From contig NZ_CP129137.1 in the NCBI RefSeq assembly GCF_030406905.1, positions 6,479,501-6,543,500 of the forward strand: 64,000 nucleotides of DNA, written 5' to 3'. Positions 16,382-24,916 of this stretch are shown here, one piece after another. Position numbers and translations under genes: made by a program. The notes below the pieces were generated by a model. That model did not search any database, was not told where the DNA came from, and worked only from the letters and a program-made list of their open reading frames with translations. Positions within the stretch are counted from its first letter, which is position 1; each line of letters starts with the position of its first letter. Source of the stretch: Streptomyces sp. HUAS CB01. Its GTDB lineage: Bacteria; Actinomycetota; Actinomycetes; Streptomycetales; Streptomycetaceae.

Positions 16382-18178
16382 ATGTTCACCACCCGGCCCA
16401 CGCTGCAGGGCACCTTCGGCATGGTGTCCTCCACCCACTGGCTGGCCTCGCAGTCCGCGATGGCCGTGCTGGAGGACGGCGGGAACGCGTTCGACGCCGC
16501 CGTGGCCGCGGGCTTCGTCCTGCACGTCGTCGAACCGCACCTCAACGGCCCCGCCGGCGAGGTGCCCGTCATCCTCGCGCCCGCCGGCGGCGAGGTTCGC
16601 GTCCTGTGCGGGCAGGGCCCGGCGCCCGCCGGGGCGGGCATCGGCCACTACCGGTCGCTCGGACTGGAACTGGTCCCGGGCACCGGCCCGCTCGCCGCGG
16701 CCGTGCCCGGGGCGTTCGACGCCTGGATGCTGCTGCTGCGCGACCACGGCACCAGGACGCTCGCCCAGGTGCTGAAGTACGCCATCGGGTACGCCGAGGA
16801 CGGGCACCCGCCCGTCGAGCGGATCGGCGGCACCGTGGAGACGATGCGCGAACTGTTCGAGACGGAGTGGACCACCTCCGCCGAGCTGTACCTGCCCGGC
16901 GGCCGCGCCCCGAGGCCCGGGGAACCGCTGCGCAACCCCGCCCTGGCCGCGACGTGGCGACGCGTGATCGCGGAGTCCGGCGGCGGCAGCCGTACGGAGC
17001 AGATCGAGCGGGCCCGGGCCGTCTGGCGCGAGGGATTCGTCGCCGAGGCGCTCGTGCGGCAGTCGTCCGTACCGACCACGGACACCAGCGGCCGCCGCCA
17101 CACCGGCACCCTGACGACGGCCGACCTCGCCGGCTGGTCGGCCTCGTACGAGGCGCCGGTGACGTACGAGTGGCGGGGCTGGACGCTGTGCAAGGCGGGA
17201 GGCTGGAGCCAGGGACCCGTCCTGCTGCAGCAACTGGCACTGCTGCCGCCGGAGTTGCCCGAGTACGGGTCCGCCGAGTACATCCATCTGCTCGTCGAGG
17301 GCTGCAAGCTGGCCATGGCGGACCGGGAGGCCTGGTACGGCGACGCCGCGGACGTGCCCCTGGAAGAGCTGCTGTCGGAACCGTACAACGCCGGCCGGCG
17401 GGCGCTGATCGGTGCCGAGGCCTCGCACGAACTGCGTCCGGGCAGCCCCGGCGGACGCGTGCCCGCCCTCGCCGCGCACGTCCTCGCCGTCGCGGCGGGG
17501 AAGCCGGGTCCGTGCGCCGCGGGCGGCACGGCCGCCGGGACCGGCGAACCCACCGTCGCGCCGGACGGCGCCACCCGCGGCGACACCTGCCACCTGGACG
17601 TCGTGGACCGCTGGGGCAACATGGTCGCGGCCACGCCCAGCGGCGGCTGGCTCCAGTCCAACCCGGTCGTGCCGGAGCTCGGATTCCCGCTGGGCACCCG
17701 GCTGCAGATGGCCTGGCTCGACCCGGGCCTGCCGAACTCCCTCACCCCCGGGCGGCGGCCGCGCACCACGCTCAGCCCCTCGCTGGCACTGCGGGACGGG
17801 GTGCCGGTGATGGCCTTCGGCACCCCGGGCGGCGACCAGCAGGACCAGTGGCAGACGCACTTCTTCCTCGCCGTGGCGCTCCGGGCCGGAGTGCGGGGCG
17901 GGCTCGACCTGCAGGGCGCGATCGACGCCCCCGACTGGCACACCGACAGCTTCCCCGGCTCGTTCCACCCGCGCGCGATGCGGCCGGGGTCCGTCACCGT
18001 GGAGTCCCGGACGGACCCGGAGACCGTGGCTGAGCTGCGCCGCCGCGGCCATGACGTCACGGTCGGCGGGCCCTGGTCCGAGGGCAGGCTGTGCGCGGTC
18101 GCACGGGACCCGGAGACGGGGGTGCTGTCCGCCGCGGCCAACCCGCGCGGCATGCAGGGTTACGCGGTGGGGCGCTGA
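16382..18178 (+). CDS. Gamma-glutamyltransferase family protein
   Basis: A 598-residue Ntn-hydrolase of the gamma-glutamyltranspeptidase family. The autoprocessing/catalytic threonine is in RGDTCHLDVVDRWGNMVA near residue 400, followed by GRRPRTTLSPSLALRDG and FGTPGGDQQDQW of the small subunit. N-terminal GMVSSTHWLASQSAMAVLEDGGNAFDAAVA is the standard large-subunit opening. GAGGGAG lies 8 nt before ATG 16382. I see no signal peptide, so a cytoplasmic protein is likely. Such members often act on acyl-amino acids or related amides instead of glutathione. Confidence 0.88.
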   Translation: MFTTRPTLQGTFGMVSSTHWLASQSAMAVLEDGGNAFDAAVAAGFVLHVVEPHLNGPAGEVPVILAPAGGEVRVLCGQGPAPAGAGIGHYRSLGLELVPGTGPLAAAVPGAFDAWMLLLRDHGTRTLAQVLKYAIGYAEDGHPPVERIGGTVETMRELFETEWTTSAELYLPGGRAPRPGEPLRNPALAATWRRVIAESGGGSRTEQIERARAVWREGFVAEALVRQSSVPTTDTSGRRHTGTLTTADLAGWSASYEAPVTYEWRGWTLCKAGGWSQGPVLLQQLALLPPELPEYGSAEYIHLLVEGCKLAMADREAWYGDAADVPLEELLSEPYNAGRRALIGAEASHELRPGSPGGRVPALAAHVLAVAAGKPGPCAAGGTAAGTGEPTVAPDGATRGDTCHLDVVDRWGNMVAATPSGGWLQSNPVVPELGFPLGTRLQMAWLDPGLPNSLTPGRRPRTTLSPSLALRDGVPVMAFGTPGGDQQDQWQTHFFLAVALRAGVRGGLDLQGAIDAPDWHTDSFPGSFHPRAMRPGSVTVESRTDPETVAELRRRGHDVTVGGPWSEGRLCAVARDPETGVLSAAANPRGMQGYAVGR

Positions 18179-18285
18179 ACCGGCACCCCGCGTTCACCTC
18201 GTCGTCGCCGGGAGTCCGGCAGGTGTCCGCCGACCGGTCGCCGGGCGGCAGCGGGAATGTCGGTCCGGCGTGCTTAGCTGGTCGT

Positions 18286-19143
18286 ATGACCGAAGAGTTT
18301 CTGTCCGGCACGACGGGGAACCCCTGGGAGTCCGGAACCCTCGCCCTGGTCGAGGAGGCGGTCCGCAAGGCGGCCGCCTCCGAGATCATGCCGCGCTTCC
18401 GCCAGCTCGCCGTGCACGAGATCGTCGAGAAGAACGGTCCGCACGACCTGGTGACCGTCGCCGACCGCAGCGCCGAGGAGCACCTGACGGCGTCTCTGAC
18501 GGCCCTGCTGCCCGGCTCGGTGGTCGTGGGCGAGGAGGCCGTCCACGCGGACGCGGGGGTGTACGAGGCGATCCGGGGCGACGCGCCCGTGTGGATCGTC
18601 GACCCCGTCGACGGCACCCGGCAGTTCGTCCACGGCGACCCCGGTTTCTGCACGCTCGTCGCGCTGGCCCGGCACGGGGAGGTGCTCGCGTCGTGGACGT
18701 ACGCCCCGGCCCTCGACGAGATGGCGGTCGCGGTGCGCGGTCACGGCGCCCGGGTCGACGGCTCGGTGATACGGTCGGGCGCTCCGGAGCCCGGCCAGGT
18801 CCTCCAGGTGGCCATGTCGCACCCGGACTTCACGACGCCTCAGGAGAAGCGGGCCCTGCTCGCGCTCCGCACCGAGGGCGTCCACTCCCGGCCGTGCGGC
18901 TCCGCGGGCCTGGAGTACCTCGCCGTGGCCCGGGGTGAGCTCGACGCCGTCGCCTTCTCCTGGGAGAACGCGTGGGACCACGCGGCGGGGCTGCTGCTCG
19001 TCGAGGAGGCCGGCGGCACGGATCTGACGCTGACCGGCGAGCGGTTCCGCATCACGGGCGGCAACGCCCTGCCGTTCACGGCGGCGCGGGACGCGGCGAC
19101 CGCACGGCTCGTCCACGAACTCCTCGTCTCCGGCGCGGAATAG
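18286..19143 (+). CDS. Inositol monophosphatase family phosphatase
   Basis: A 285-residue Mg2+-dependent phosphatase. Metal ligands are visible in VVGEEAV (near residue 84) and in WIVDPVDGTRQF (near residues 104-115), with the C-terminal WENAWDHAAGLLLVEEAGG motif. Family members hydrolyse inositol-1-phosphate, histidinol phosphate or related sugar phosphates; this sequence does not distinguish them. The open frame extends 65 codons upstream without domain features. TTAGCT 6 nt before ATG 18286 suggests another leaderless start. Confidence 0.88.
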   Translation: MTEEFLSGTTGNPWESGTLALVEEAVRKAAASEIMPRFRQLAVHEIVEKNGPHDLVTVADRSAEEHLTASLTALLPGSVVVGEEAVHADAGVYEAIRGDAPVWIVDPVDGTRQFVHGDPGFCTLVALARHGEVLASWTYAPALDEMAVAVRGHGARVDGSVIRSGAPEPGQVLQVAMSHPDFTTPQEKRALLALRTEGVHSRPCGSAGLEYLAVARGELDAVAFSWENAWDHAAGLLLVEEAGGTDLTLTGERFRITGGNALPFTAARDAATARLVHELLVSGAE

Positions 19144-19204
19144 GCGGAACCGGGGGAGCGGAGCAGGAGGGGGCACGGGCCGGGAGGACCGTGCACCCGG
19201 CCGG

Positions 19205-19210
19205 TAGGGT
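19205..19210 (+). promoter_or_regulatory. Probable -10 box TAGGGT, leaderless peptidase E gene
   Basis: TAGGGT lies 6 nt before ATG 19217 with no ribosome binding site between them, consistent with a leaderless transcript. Confidence 0.6.
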
Positions 19211-19216
19211 CGCGCC

Positions 19217-19957
19217 ATGACTGCCGCCGAGCCCACCATCCTCGCCACCTCGGGCGGACACCGCGTCGGCGACCGCACGCGCGTGGCGTTCGACTCGCTG
19301 GTCCACCACGCCGTCGAGCTGTCCGGGGTCCACGGGCGCCGACCCCGGATCATGTACGTCGGCACCGCCATCGGTGACGCCGAGCACTTCGCCTTCCGCA
19401 TGGGTGAGGCCGCCCGTGCGGCCGGATTCGACCTGACACCCCTTCATCTCTTCCCGATGCCCAACATCGAGGACATCGAGGGCGCCGTCCTCGACCACGA
19501 CGTCGTCTGGGTCATGGGCGGTTCGGTGGCGAACCTGCTCGCCGTGTGGCGGGTGCACGGCCTGGACGCCGTGCTGCGTCGCGCCTGGGAGGCGGGGGTC
19601 GTGCTCAGCGGGGTCAGCGCGGGCTCGATCTGCTGGTTCCGGGGCGGGACCACCGACTCCTTCGGACCCCGGCTGCGACCGCTCACCGACGCGCTCGGCT
19701 TCCTCCCCTACGGCAACGGCGTGCACTACGACAGCGACCTCGGCCGCCGCCCCCTGGTGCACCGCCTGGTCGCGGACGGCACCCTGCCGGTCACCCACTG
19801 CACCGACGACGGGGTGGGCCTCGTCTACCGGGGCACCGAACTCGTCGAGGCCGTCAGCGAGCAGCCGGGGAAGCGCGCGTACCTCGTCGTCCGGGAGGGC
19901 GACAGGGCGGTCGAGGAGCGCATCGCCCCGCGCCGCCTGCCCGCACCCCGCTCCTGA
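19217..19957 (+). CDS. Peptidase E-like (S51) protein
   Basis: A 246-residue protein of the type-1 glutamine-amidotransferase-like fold used by alpha-aspartyl dipeptidases. The nucleophile elbow GVSAGSICWF carries the serine near residue 136, after the VWVMGGSVANLLAVW segment. The family cleaves N-terminal aspartyl dipeptides or processes cyanophycin-like peptides. It is a single-gene unit with an apparently leaderless promoter. The specificity is not resolved. Confidence 0.85.
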   Translation: MTAAEPTILATSGGHRVGDRTRVAFDSLVHHAVELSGVHGRRPRIMYVGTAIGDAEHFAFRMGEAARAAGFDLTPLHLFPMPNIEDIEGAVLDHDVVWVMGGSVANLLAVWRVHGLDAVLRRAWEAGVVLSGVSAGSICWFRGGTTDSFGPRLRPLTDALGFLPYGNGVHYDSDLGRRPLVHRLVADGTLPVTHCTDDGVGLVYRGTELVEAVSEQPGKRAYLVVREGDRAVEERIAPRRLPAPRS

Positions 19958-20268
19958 GCGGACCCGGCTTCCGCGCGCACTCCGCTTCCGAGCGGACCCG
20001 GTTCCGGGGCCCGCTCTCCGCTTCCCGCGCACACTGCTCCCGACCGGCCCCGGCTGCGGCTCGCGAGCGGGCTCCGGGTGGGGGCCGCGCGGGGACGGGG
20101 CGGCCGGACGGCACCCCGGCCGGACCTCCGGGTGGACGGCGCGCCGGTCGTGGAGGACGGCACCCCGGCCGGACCTCCGGGTGGACGGCGCGCCGGTCGT
20201 GGGCGTGCCGGGTGCCGTCTCCGGCCGCCTGGGCACCGGCCCGCCTGGGTTCCGGCCCGGCCCGCCGG
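19958..20268. other. Intergenic repeat-bearing region
   Basis: No gene is supported in this 311-nt gap. It contains repeated short blocks of the form GAGCGGACCCGG (near 19957 and 19993) and a 49-bp tandem duplication (listed separately). The frameshifted nucleotidyltransferase ends at its right edge. Confidence 0.6.
20106..20202. repeat. Two tandem copies of a 49-bp unit
   Basis: The unit starting GGACGGCACCCCGGCCGG is present at 20106-20153 and again at 20155-20202, identical over the 48 bases shared. Identity this high suggests a recent duplication. Confidence 0.85.
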
Positions 20269-21070
20269 TCACGGCAGGGCCATGGCCCCGCGGATCTCCG
20301 CCGTCAGGGCGGCGGCCGATTCCACGGCCCGCGGGCCGAGGCCGCGCTGTGCCGTTTCGACCCGGGGGACGAGGTCCGGCTGAGCCGCGGGCAGGGCCGC
20401 AGCGGCGGCCGGCGCGCCCTTCTCGTTGAGGCACCACACACGGTGGTACGCGTGGAGCGACTGCACGAGCACGCCGAACGCCCTCGACAGGCACAGCCCG
20501 ACGTGCGGCACGTCGCCGCCCGGCGCGGACTTCGCCGCAGCGGCCACCGAGAAGCCGGCCTCCCACGCCGCCCCGACCAGGGCCGCGCGCAGGGGTTCCG
20601 GGTACGCCGCCGTCGCCGCCCGAAGCGCGGTCAGCTCGCCCGCGGGATCGGCGAGGACCCGGCACAGGGCCACCTCGCCGGCGTATGCGGGCGACCAGAA
20701 CCCCAGCGGGTGCCCCGCCTGCACGCCCACCTCGCAACGACCCGCCCGGCAGTCCGCCCAGACCCGATCCACCCGGTCCGGATCGCGCAGGATCCAGTCG
20801 ACGCGGGCCCCGTCCACGGTCAGCCAGGCGCCGCAGTTCACCCATGGCCCCCAGCCGCCGGGCCCGCGACCTCCACGGGCCCGCCGGTCAGCTCCTCGGC
20901 GAGCGGGCGAGCCCCGCCACCTCGACGCCGCCGCGGTAGTGGACGCCCAGGTCCCAGTCCGAACCGGGCCGGTGCGCCACGCGGGCCCGGCTGCCTCCGA
21001 GGGCGACGGCGCGTACGCCCCGCACCTCCGCGAGCCGGGCGGCCATCGTCCCGATCACCTCGTCCATCAC
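20269..21070 (-). pseudogene. Nucleotidyltransferase-domain gene with one frameshift
   Basis: The N-terminal piece (from GTG 21070) has the nucleotidyltransferase signature ALGGSRARVAHRPGSDWDLG, with the GGSR loop and DxD metal ligands. It then runs into a stop at 20888. The rest of the protein continues in another frame: PVEVAGPGGWGPWVNCGAWL and about 180 further residues to 20269. The crossover is near 20895. Joined, it would be a 260-270-residue protein of the kind common in Streptomyces. The cause could be a real inactivating indel, programmed slippage or a sequencing error. Confidence 0.7.
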
Positions 21071-21076
21071 CGGGGA

Positions 21077-21082
21077 ACGCTA
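21077..21082 (-). promoter_or_regulatory. Probable -10 box TAGCGT for the nucleotidyltransferase
   Basis: On the minus strand TAGCGT lies 6 nt before GTG 21070, which favours that GTG over the ATG one codon later as the leaderless start. Confidence 0.5.
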
Positions 21083-21154
21083 CCCCCGGCGGCGTTGTCG
21101 GCGCGGGCGAATATCCTGGATCCCTTGGCCACCGGCTGACGAAGGAGTCCCAAG

Positions 21155-22579
21155 GTGCCGTCGATGCTCGATGCCGTCGTCGTGGGGGCAGGGCCCAACG
21201 GACTGACCGCAGCCGCCGAGTTGGCGCGCCGCGGGTTCTCGGTCGCCGTGTTCGAGGCCCTGGACACCGTCGGCGGCGGCGCCAGGACCGAGGAGCTCAC
21301 GCTCCCGGGCTTCCGGCACGACCCCTGCTCCGCGGTGCATCCGCTGGGCGCGGGCTCGCCGGCGTTCAACGCCATGCCCCTCGCGCGGTACGGGCTGGAG
21401 TGGCTGCAGCCCCCGCTGCCCATGGCCCACCCGTTCGACGACGGCACCGCCGCCGTTCTCTCCCGGTCCGTCTCGGAGACCGCGGCCTCGTTCGGGCCCC
21501 GTGACGCCGGGGCCTATCGCCGGCTGGTCGCGCCCTACCTCTGCAAGTGGGAGACCCTCGTCCGGGACTTCATGTCCCTGCCGCTCAGCGCCCTGCCGCG
21601 CGATCCGCTCACCCTGGCCCGCTTCGGCATCGACGGGCTGCCTCCCGTCACCTGGCTGATGCGCCGGTTCCGCGACGACCGGGCCCGTGCCCTGTTCGCC
21701 GGGCTCGCCGCCCATGTGATCGGCCCCCTGACCGGGATCGGCACCGGCGCGGTCGGCCTGGTCTTCGCCCTCGCCGCGCACTCCGTCGGCTGGCCGCTGC
21801 CCCGGGGCGGTTCGCAGTCGATCTCCGACGCCCTCGCCGCGTACGTACGCGACTGCGGCGGCACGATCCACACCGGCACCGAGATCAAGCGTCTCGACGA
21901 CCTGCCGCCCGCCCGCGCCTATGTCTTCGACACCTCTCCCACCGCGCTCGCCCGGATCGCCGGCCTGGGCCGGGTCTACGACGGCTACCGGTACGGAGCG
22001 AGCGTCTTCAAGATCGATTACGCCCTGGACGGGCCGGTCCCCTGGACGGCGGAGGCTCCGCGCCGCGCCGGGACCGTCCAGATCGGACCCAGCAGCCGGG
22101 AGATCGACACAGCCCTCCGCCAGGCCTCCGGCGGCCGTGCCCCCGGGACACCGTTCCTGATCACCGCGCAGCCCTCGCTGGTCGACCCTTCCCGCGCCCC
22201 CGAGGGCAAGCACGTCTTCTGGGCCTACGGCCACGTCCCGCACGGCTGGGAGGGCGACCTCACGGACGCCATGGAGCGCCAGATCGAGCGCTTCGCCCCC
22301 GGCTTCCGCGATCTGGTGCTCGCCCGGGCCGTCGCCGGGCCGCCGCAACTGGCCGCGCGCAACGCCAACTACGTGGGCGGCGACATCGCGTGCGGAGCCG
22401 CGAGCGGCATCCAGCTGCTGCTGCGCCCCAGGCCGACGCTGTTCCCGTACCGCACCCCGCATCCCGCGGTCTTCCTGTGCTCGTCCGCGACCCCGCCCGG
22501 CCCGGGTGTGCACGGGATGCCGGGGCACAACGCGGCCAAGGCGGTGTGGCGGCATCTGCGTCGCGGCGGCGACCGCTGA
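21155..22579 (+). CDS. FAD-dependent oxidoreductase, phytoene-desaturase-like
   Basis: A 474-residue NAD(P)/FAD-dependent oxidoreductase of the phytoene desaturase/amine oxidase superfamily. The dinucleotide fold is [20 protein letters not shown] at residues 8-27, followed by [15 protein letters not shown]. The C-terminal FAD-contact region contains [25 protein letters not shown] lies 7 nt before the GTG start. No carotenoid genes are nearby, so a role in carotenoid synthesis is not supported. The substrate is unknown. Confidence 0.88.
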   Translation: MPSMLDAVVVGAGPNGLTAAAELARRGFSVAVFEALDTVGGGARTEELTLPGFRHDPCSAVHPLGAGSPAFNAMPLARYGLEWLQPPLPMAHPFDDGTAAVLSRSVSETAASFGPRDAGAYRRLVAPYLCKWETLVRDFMSLPLSALPRDPLTLARFGIDGLPPVTWLMRRFRDDRARALFAGLAAHVIGPLTGIGTGAVGLVFALAAHSVGWPLPRGGSQSISDALAAYVRDCGGTIHTGTEIKRLDDLPPARAYVFDTSPTALARIAGLGRVYDGYRYGASVFKIDYALDGPVPWTAEAPRRAGTVQIGPSSREIDTALRQASGGRAPGTPFLITAQPSLVDPSRAPEGKHVFWAYGHVPHGWEGDLTDAMERQIERFAPGFRDLVLARAVAGPPQLAARNANYVGGDIACGAASGIQLLLRPRPTLFPYRTPHPAVFLCSSATPPGPGVHGMPGHNAAKAVWRHLRRGGDR

Positions 22580-22736
22580 GTGACGGCCGGGCGACCCCTG
22601 TGCCGCCGACAGCCCGTCCCGCCCTCCGCCCGACCCGCTCCCCGTCCGTCATGCCGTCCCGTGACCCGGCCGGTCGTTCCGGCACCCGGCCGGCAAGCGA
22701 TCGACGGGAGGCGTCAGGCGGCGGCATGATGGGGCC

Positions 22737-23258
22737 ATGAACGGCCGCCCCACGATCACGCTCGTCCGCGGAGACATCACCGAGCAGGACGTCGACGCCG
22801 TCGTCAACGCCGCGAACTCCTCCCTCCTCGGCGGGGGAGGGGTGGACGGGGCGATCCACCGACGCGGCGGACCGGAGATCCTGGAGGAGTGCCGGGGACT
22901 GCGGGCCTCCCACTACGGCAAGGGCCTGCCGACCGGCCGGGCCGTCGCGACCACGGCCGGGAGGCTGCCGGCCCGGTGGGTCATCCACACGGTCGGCCCG
23001 GTCCACAGCCGCTCCGAGGACCGCTCCGAGCAGCTGGCTTCCTGCTACCGCGAATCGCTGCGGGTGGCGGACGAACTCGGTGCGCGTACGGTCGCCTTCC
23101 CCGCCATCTCCACCGGCGTCTACGGGTGGCCGATGGACGACGGCGCCCGCATCGCCACCGAGACGGTCCGGAACACGGGGACGACCTCGGTGGAGGAGGT
23201 CCGCTTCGTGCTCTTCGACGAGCCGGCTTACGACGCGTTCGCGGCCCACACTGACTGA
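22737..23258 (+). CDS. Macro-domain ADP-ribose-binding hydrolase
   Basis: A 173-residue single macro domain. VVNAANSSLLGGGGVDGAIH near residue 22 and AFPAISTGVYGWP near residue 120 are the ADP-ribose-binding loops of the O-acetyl-ADP-ribose deacetylase (MacroD/YmdB-like) group. Such enzymes hydrolyse O-acetyl-ADP-ribose or remove mono-ADP-ribose from acidic residues. CATGAT 6 nt before the ATG suggests leaderless expression. A sirtuin, which makes O-acetyl-ADP-ribose, is encoded 4 kb downstream. Confidence 0.93.
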   Translation: MNGRPTITLVRGDITEQDVDAVVNAANSSLLGGGGVDGAIHRRGGPEILEECRGLRASHYGKGLPTGRAVATTAGRLPARWVIHTVGPVHSRSEDRSEQLASCYRESLRVADELGARTVAFPAISTGVYGWPMDDGARIATETVRNTGTTSVEEVRFVLFDEPAYDAFAAHTD

Positions 23259-23271
23259 CCGACGGTCCGTC

Positions 23272-23283
23272 CGTTGGCCAACG
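23272..23283. promoter_or_regulatory. 12-bp palindrome CGTTGGCCAACG before the LCP gene
   Basis: A perfect palindrome 112 nt upstream of the LCP gene and 14 nt after the macro-domain gene. It may be an operator; GC-rich palindromes also occur by chance in such DNA. Confidence 0.3.
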
Positions 23284-23394
23284 CGGGTGACCGACGGCCC
23301 CCGCGACGGCGCGCCCCGGCCGCCTGACACCGACCTCCCCGATCGTCCGGTTAACGTCACGCGTATTCCGTGATGATCCTCCCGGGGGTGTCCG

Positions 23395-24723
23395 ATGCGC
23401 CGTCTGACCGCAGGACTGACCGTGCTGGCCGGCCTCGCCTCCTGGCCCTGGCTCGGCGCGCAGGCCGCCCCCGCCGCTGGTGAACCCGCCGCCCGGGACA
23501 CCGGCCGCGGCACCAACATCCTGATCGTCGGCATCGACAGCCGCGCCGGTCTCTCGGCCGGCGAGAAGCGCCGCCTGCACGTCGGCGGTGAAGGCTGTGA
23601 CTGCACCGACGTGATGATGCTCGTTCACCTTTCCGAGGACCGGCGTCGCGCGAGCGTCGTCTCCGTCCCCCGCGACAGCTACGTCGAATACGCCACGCCC
23701 GAGGGCACGGCCGGGGCCGCCCCGCGCGGGAAGATCAACGGCGCCTTCAAGATCGGCCGCGGTCCGCTGGCGGTGCGCACCGTGGAGAAGGTCACGGGCC
23801 TGAGCGTCGACCACTACCTGGAGACGGGCTTCACCGGATTCGAACAGGCCGTCAACGACCTCGGTGGTGCCACCGTGTGCACGGACAAGCCGCTCAAGGA
23901 CGAGAACTCCGGCCTCGACGTCACCACGGGCACGCATCACCTCGACGGGAACAAGGCGCTCGGCTACGCCCGGGCGCGGCACCTCAACCCCCCGGGGGAC
24001 CTCGGCCGGGTCCGCCGTCAGCAGCGCCTGCTCGCCGACATGCTCGACGGGCTGACCGTACGCGGGGCGCTGGCCGACCCCGTGAAGGCGGCGGACACGG
24101 CACGCCGGCTGCTCAAGTCCGTTCGCACCGACGACCGTACGGGCATGAACGACCTCATCGGCATCGGCTGGACGCTGGGGCGGCTGCCGGCCGACCGGAT
24201 GGAGTTCGCCACCGTACCGATCGCGCACTTCGACCACCGCGTGCCCGGCGTGGGTTCCACGCTGCTCTGGCACGAGTCGCGCTCCCGGGCCCTGTGGGAG
24301 GCCCTGCGCGCGGACCGCCCCATCACCGGCGACACCCGCATCCTGCCCGTGCCCGAGACCCGCGCCGAGACCAACCCCGCCGGGATCAAGGTGCACGTCG
24401 ACGACGCGAAGGTCGCCACGGCGCTGCGGCGCAGCAAGTTCGTGGTGACGGACACCTCCGCGTCGGCCCCCGCCGTGCGGCCCGCGGGTCCGCCGGTGAT
24501 CACCTACCCGGCCGGGCGCGAAGCCGACGCGGCCACCCTGGCGGCCGCGCTCCCCGGCGCACGCCTTCAGGCGGTCACCCGAGCCGACGGCGTCTTCGAC
24601 GTCGCCGTCGGCTCCGAGCCCGCCGCGGTGAGGACGGTCACCTACGACCGCAACCTCGCCGAGGGCGCGCCGGTCACCGCGGACCGGCTCCGCTGCGCCG
24701 GTTCGCCGTCGCAACCGTCGTAG
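23395..24723 (+). CDS. LytR-CpsA-Psr (LCP) family cell-wall ligase
   Basis: A 442-residue exported protein. Residues 1-27 form a signal peptide (RRLTAGLTVLAGLASWPWL). The LCP domain follows, with NILIVGIDSRAG, SVPRDSYVEY and the arginine-rich GYARARHLNPPGDLGRVRRQ typical of polyprenyl-phosphate-glycan binding. A C-terminal LytR_C-like region is around residues 340-430 (VITYPAGREADAATLAAAL). LCP proteins attach teichoic acids or glycopolymers to peptidoglycan outside the membrane. It appears to be a single-gene unit. Confidence 0.9.
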   Translation: MRRLTAGLTVLAGLASWPWLGAQAAPAAGEPAARDTGRGTNILIVGIDSRAGLSAGEKRRLHVGGEGCDCTDVMMLVHLSEDRRRASVVSVPRDSYVEYATPEGTAGAAPRGKINGAFKIGRGPLAVRTVEKVTGLSVDHYLETGFTGFEQAVNDLGGATVCTDKPLKDENSGLDVTTGTHHLDGNKALGYARARHLNPPGDLGRVRRQQRLLADMLDGLTVRGALADPVKAADTARRLLKSVRTDDRTGMNDLIGIGWTLGRLPADRMEFATVPIAHFDHRVPGVGSTLLWHESRSRALWEALRADRPITGDTRILPVPETRAETNPAGIKVHVDDAKVATALRRSKFVVTDTSASAPAVRPAGPPVITYPAGREADAATLAAALPGARLQAVTRADGVFDVAVGSEPAAVRTVTYDRNLAEGAPVTADRLRCAGSPSQPS

Positions 24724-24768
24724 CCGTAGCCGTAGCCGTAGCCGTGGCAGTGGCCGTGGCCGTGGCCG
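24721..24768 (+). repeat. 6-bp repeat built from stop codons, TAGCCG then TGGCCG
   Basis: Four TAGCCG units (24721, 24727, 24733, 24739), of which the first TAG is the LCP stop codon, are followed by TGGCAG and three TGGCCG units. All are in the LCP reading frame, so the gene ends in four in-frame TAG codons and then would read Trp-Pro or Trp-Gln pairs. Confidence 0.9.
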
Positions 24769-24916
24769 GCCCCCGCCCGGACCGCGTCCGCCCGCCCGGC
24801 CCGTAGCGCGGAAGCGCCCCCGCCCCGCCCGCTCGTCGGTGAGGCCGTCCCTCCCTCCCCGCGGTGATGTCGTTTTTTCGCCAGCGTCGCCCCTCACCAT
24901 GGACGATGCTGGAGTC

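Noticed and set aside
21155..22579. Carotenoid biosynthesis gene
   Set aside because: The fold is shared by many oxidoreductases, and no phytoene synthase or other carotenoid gene lies nearby.
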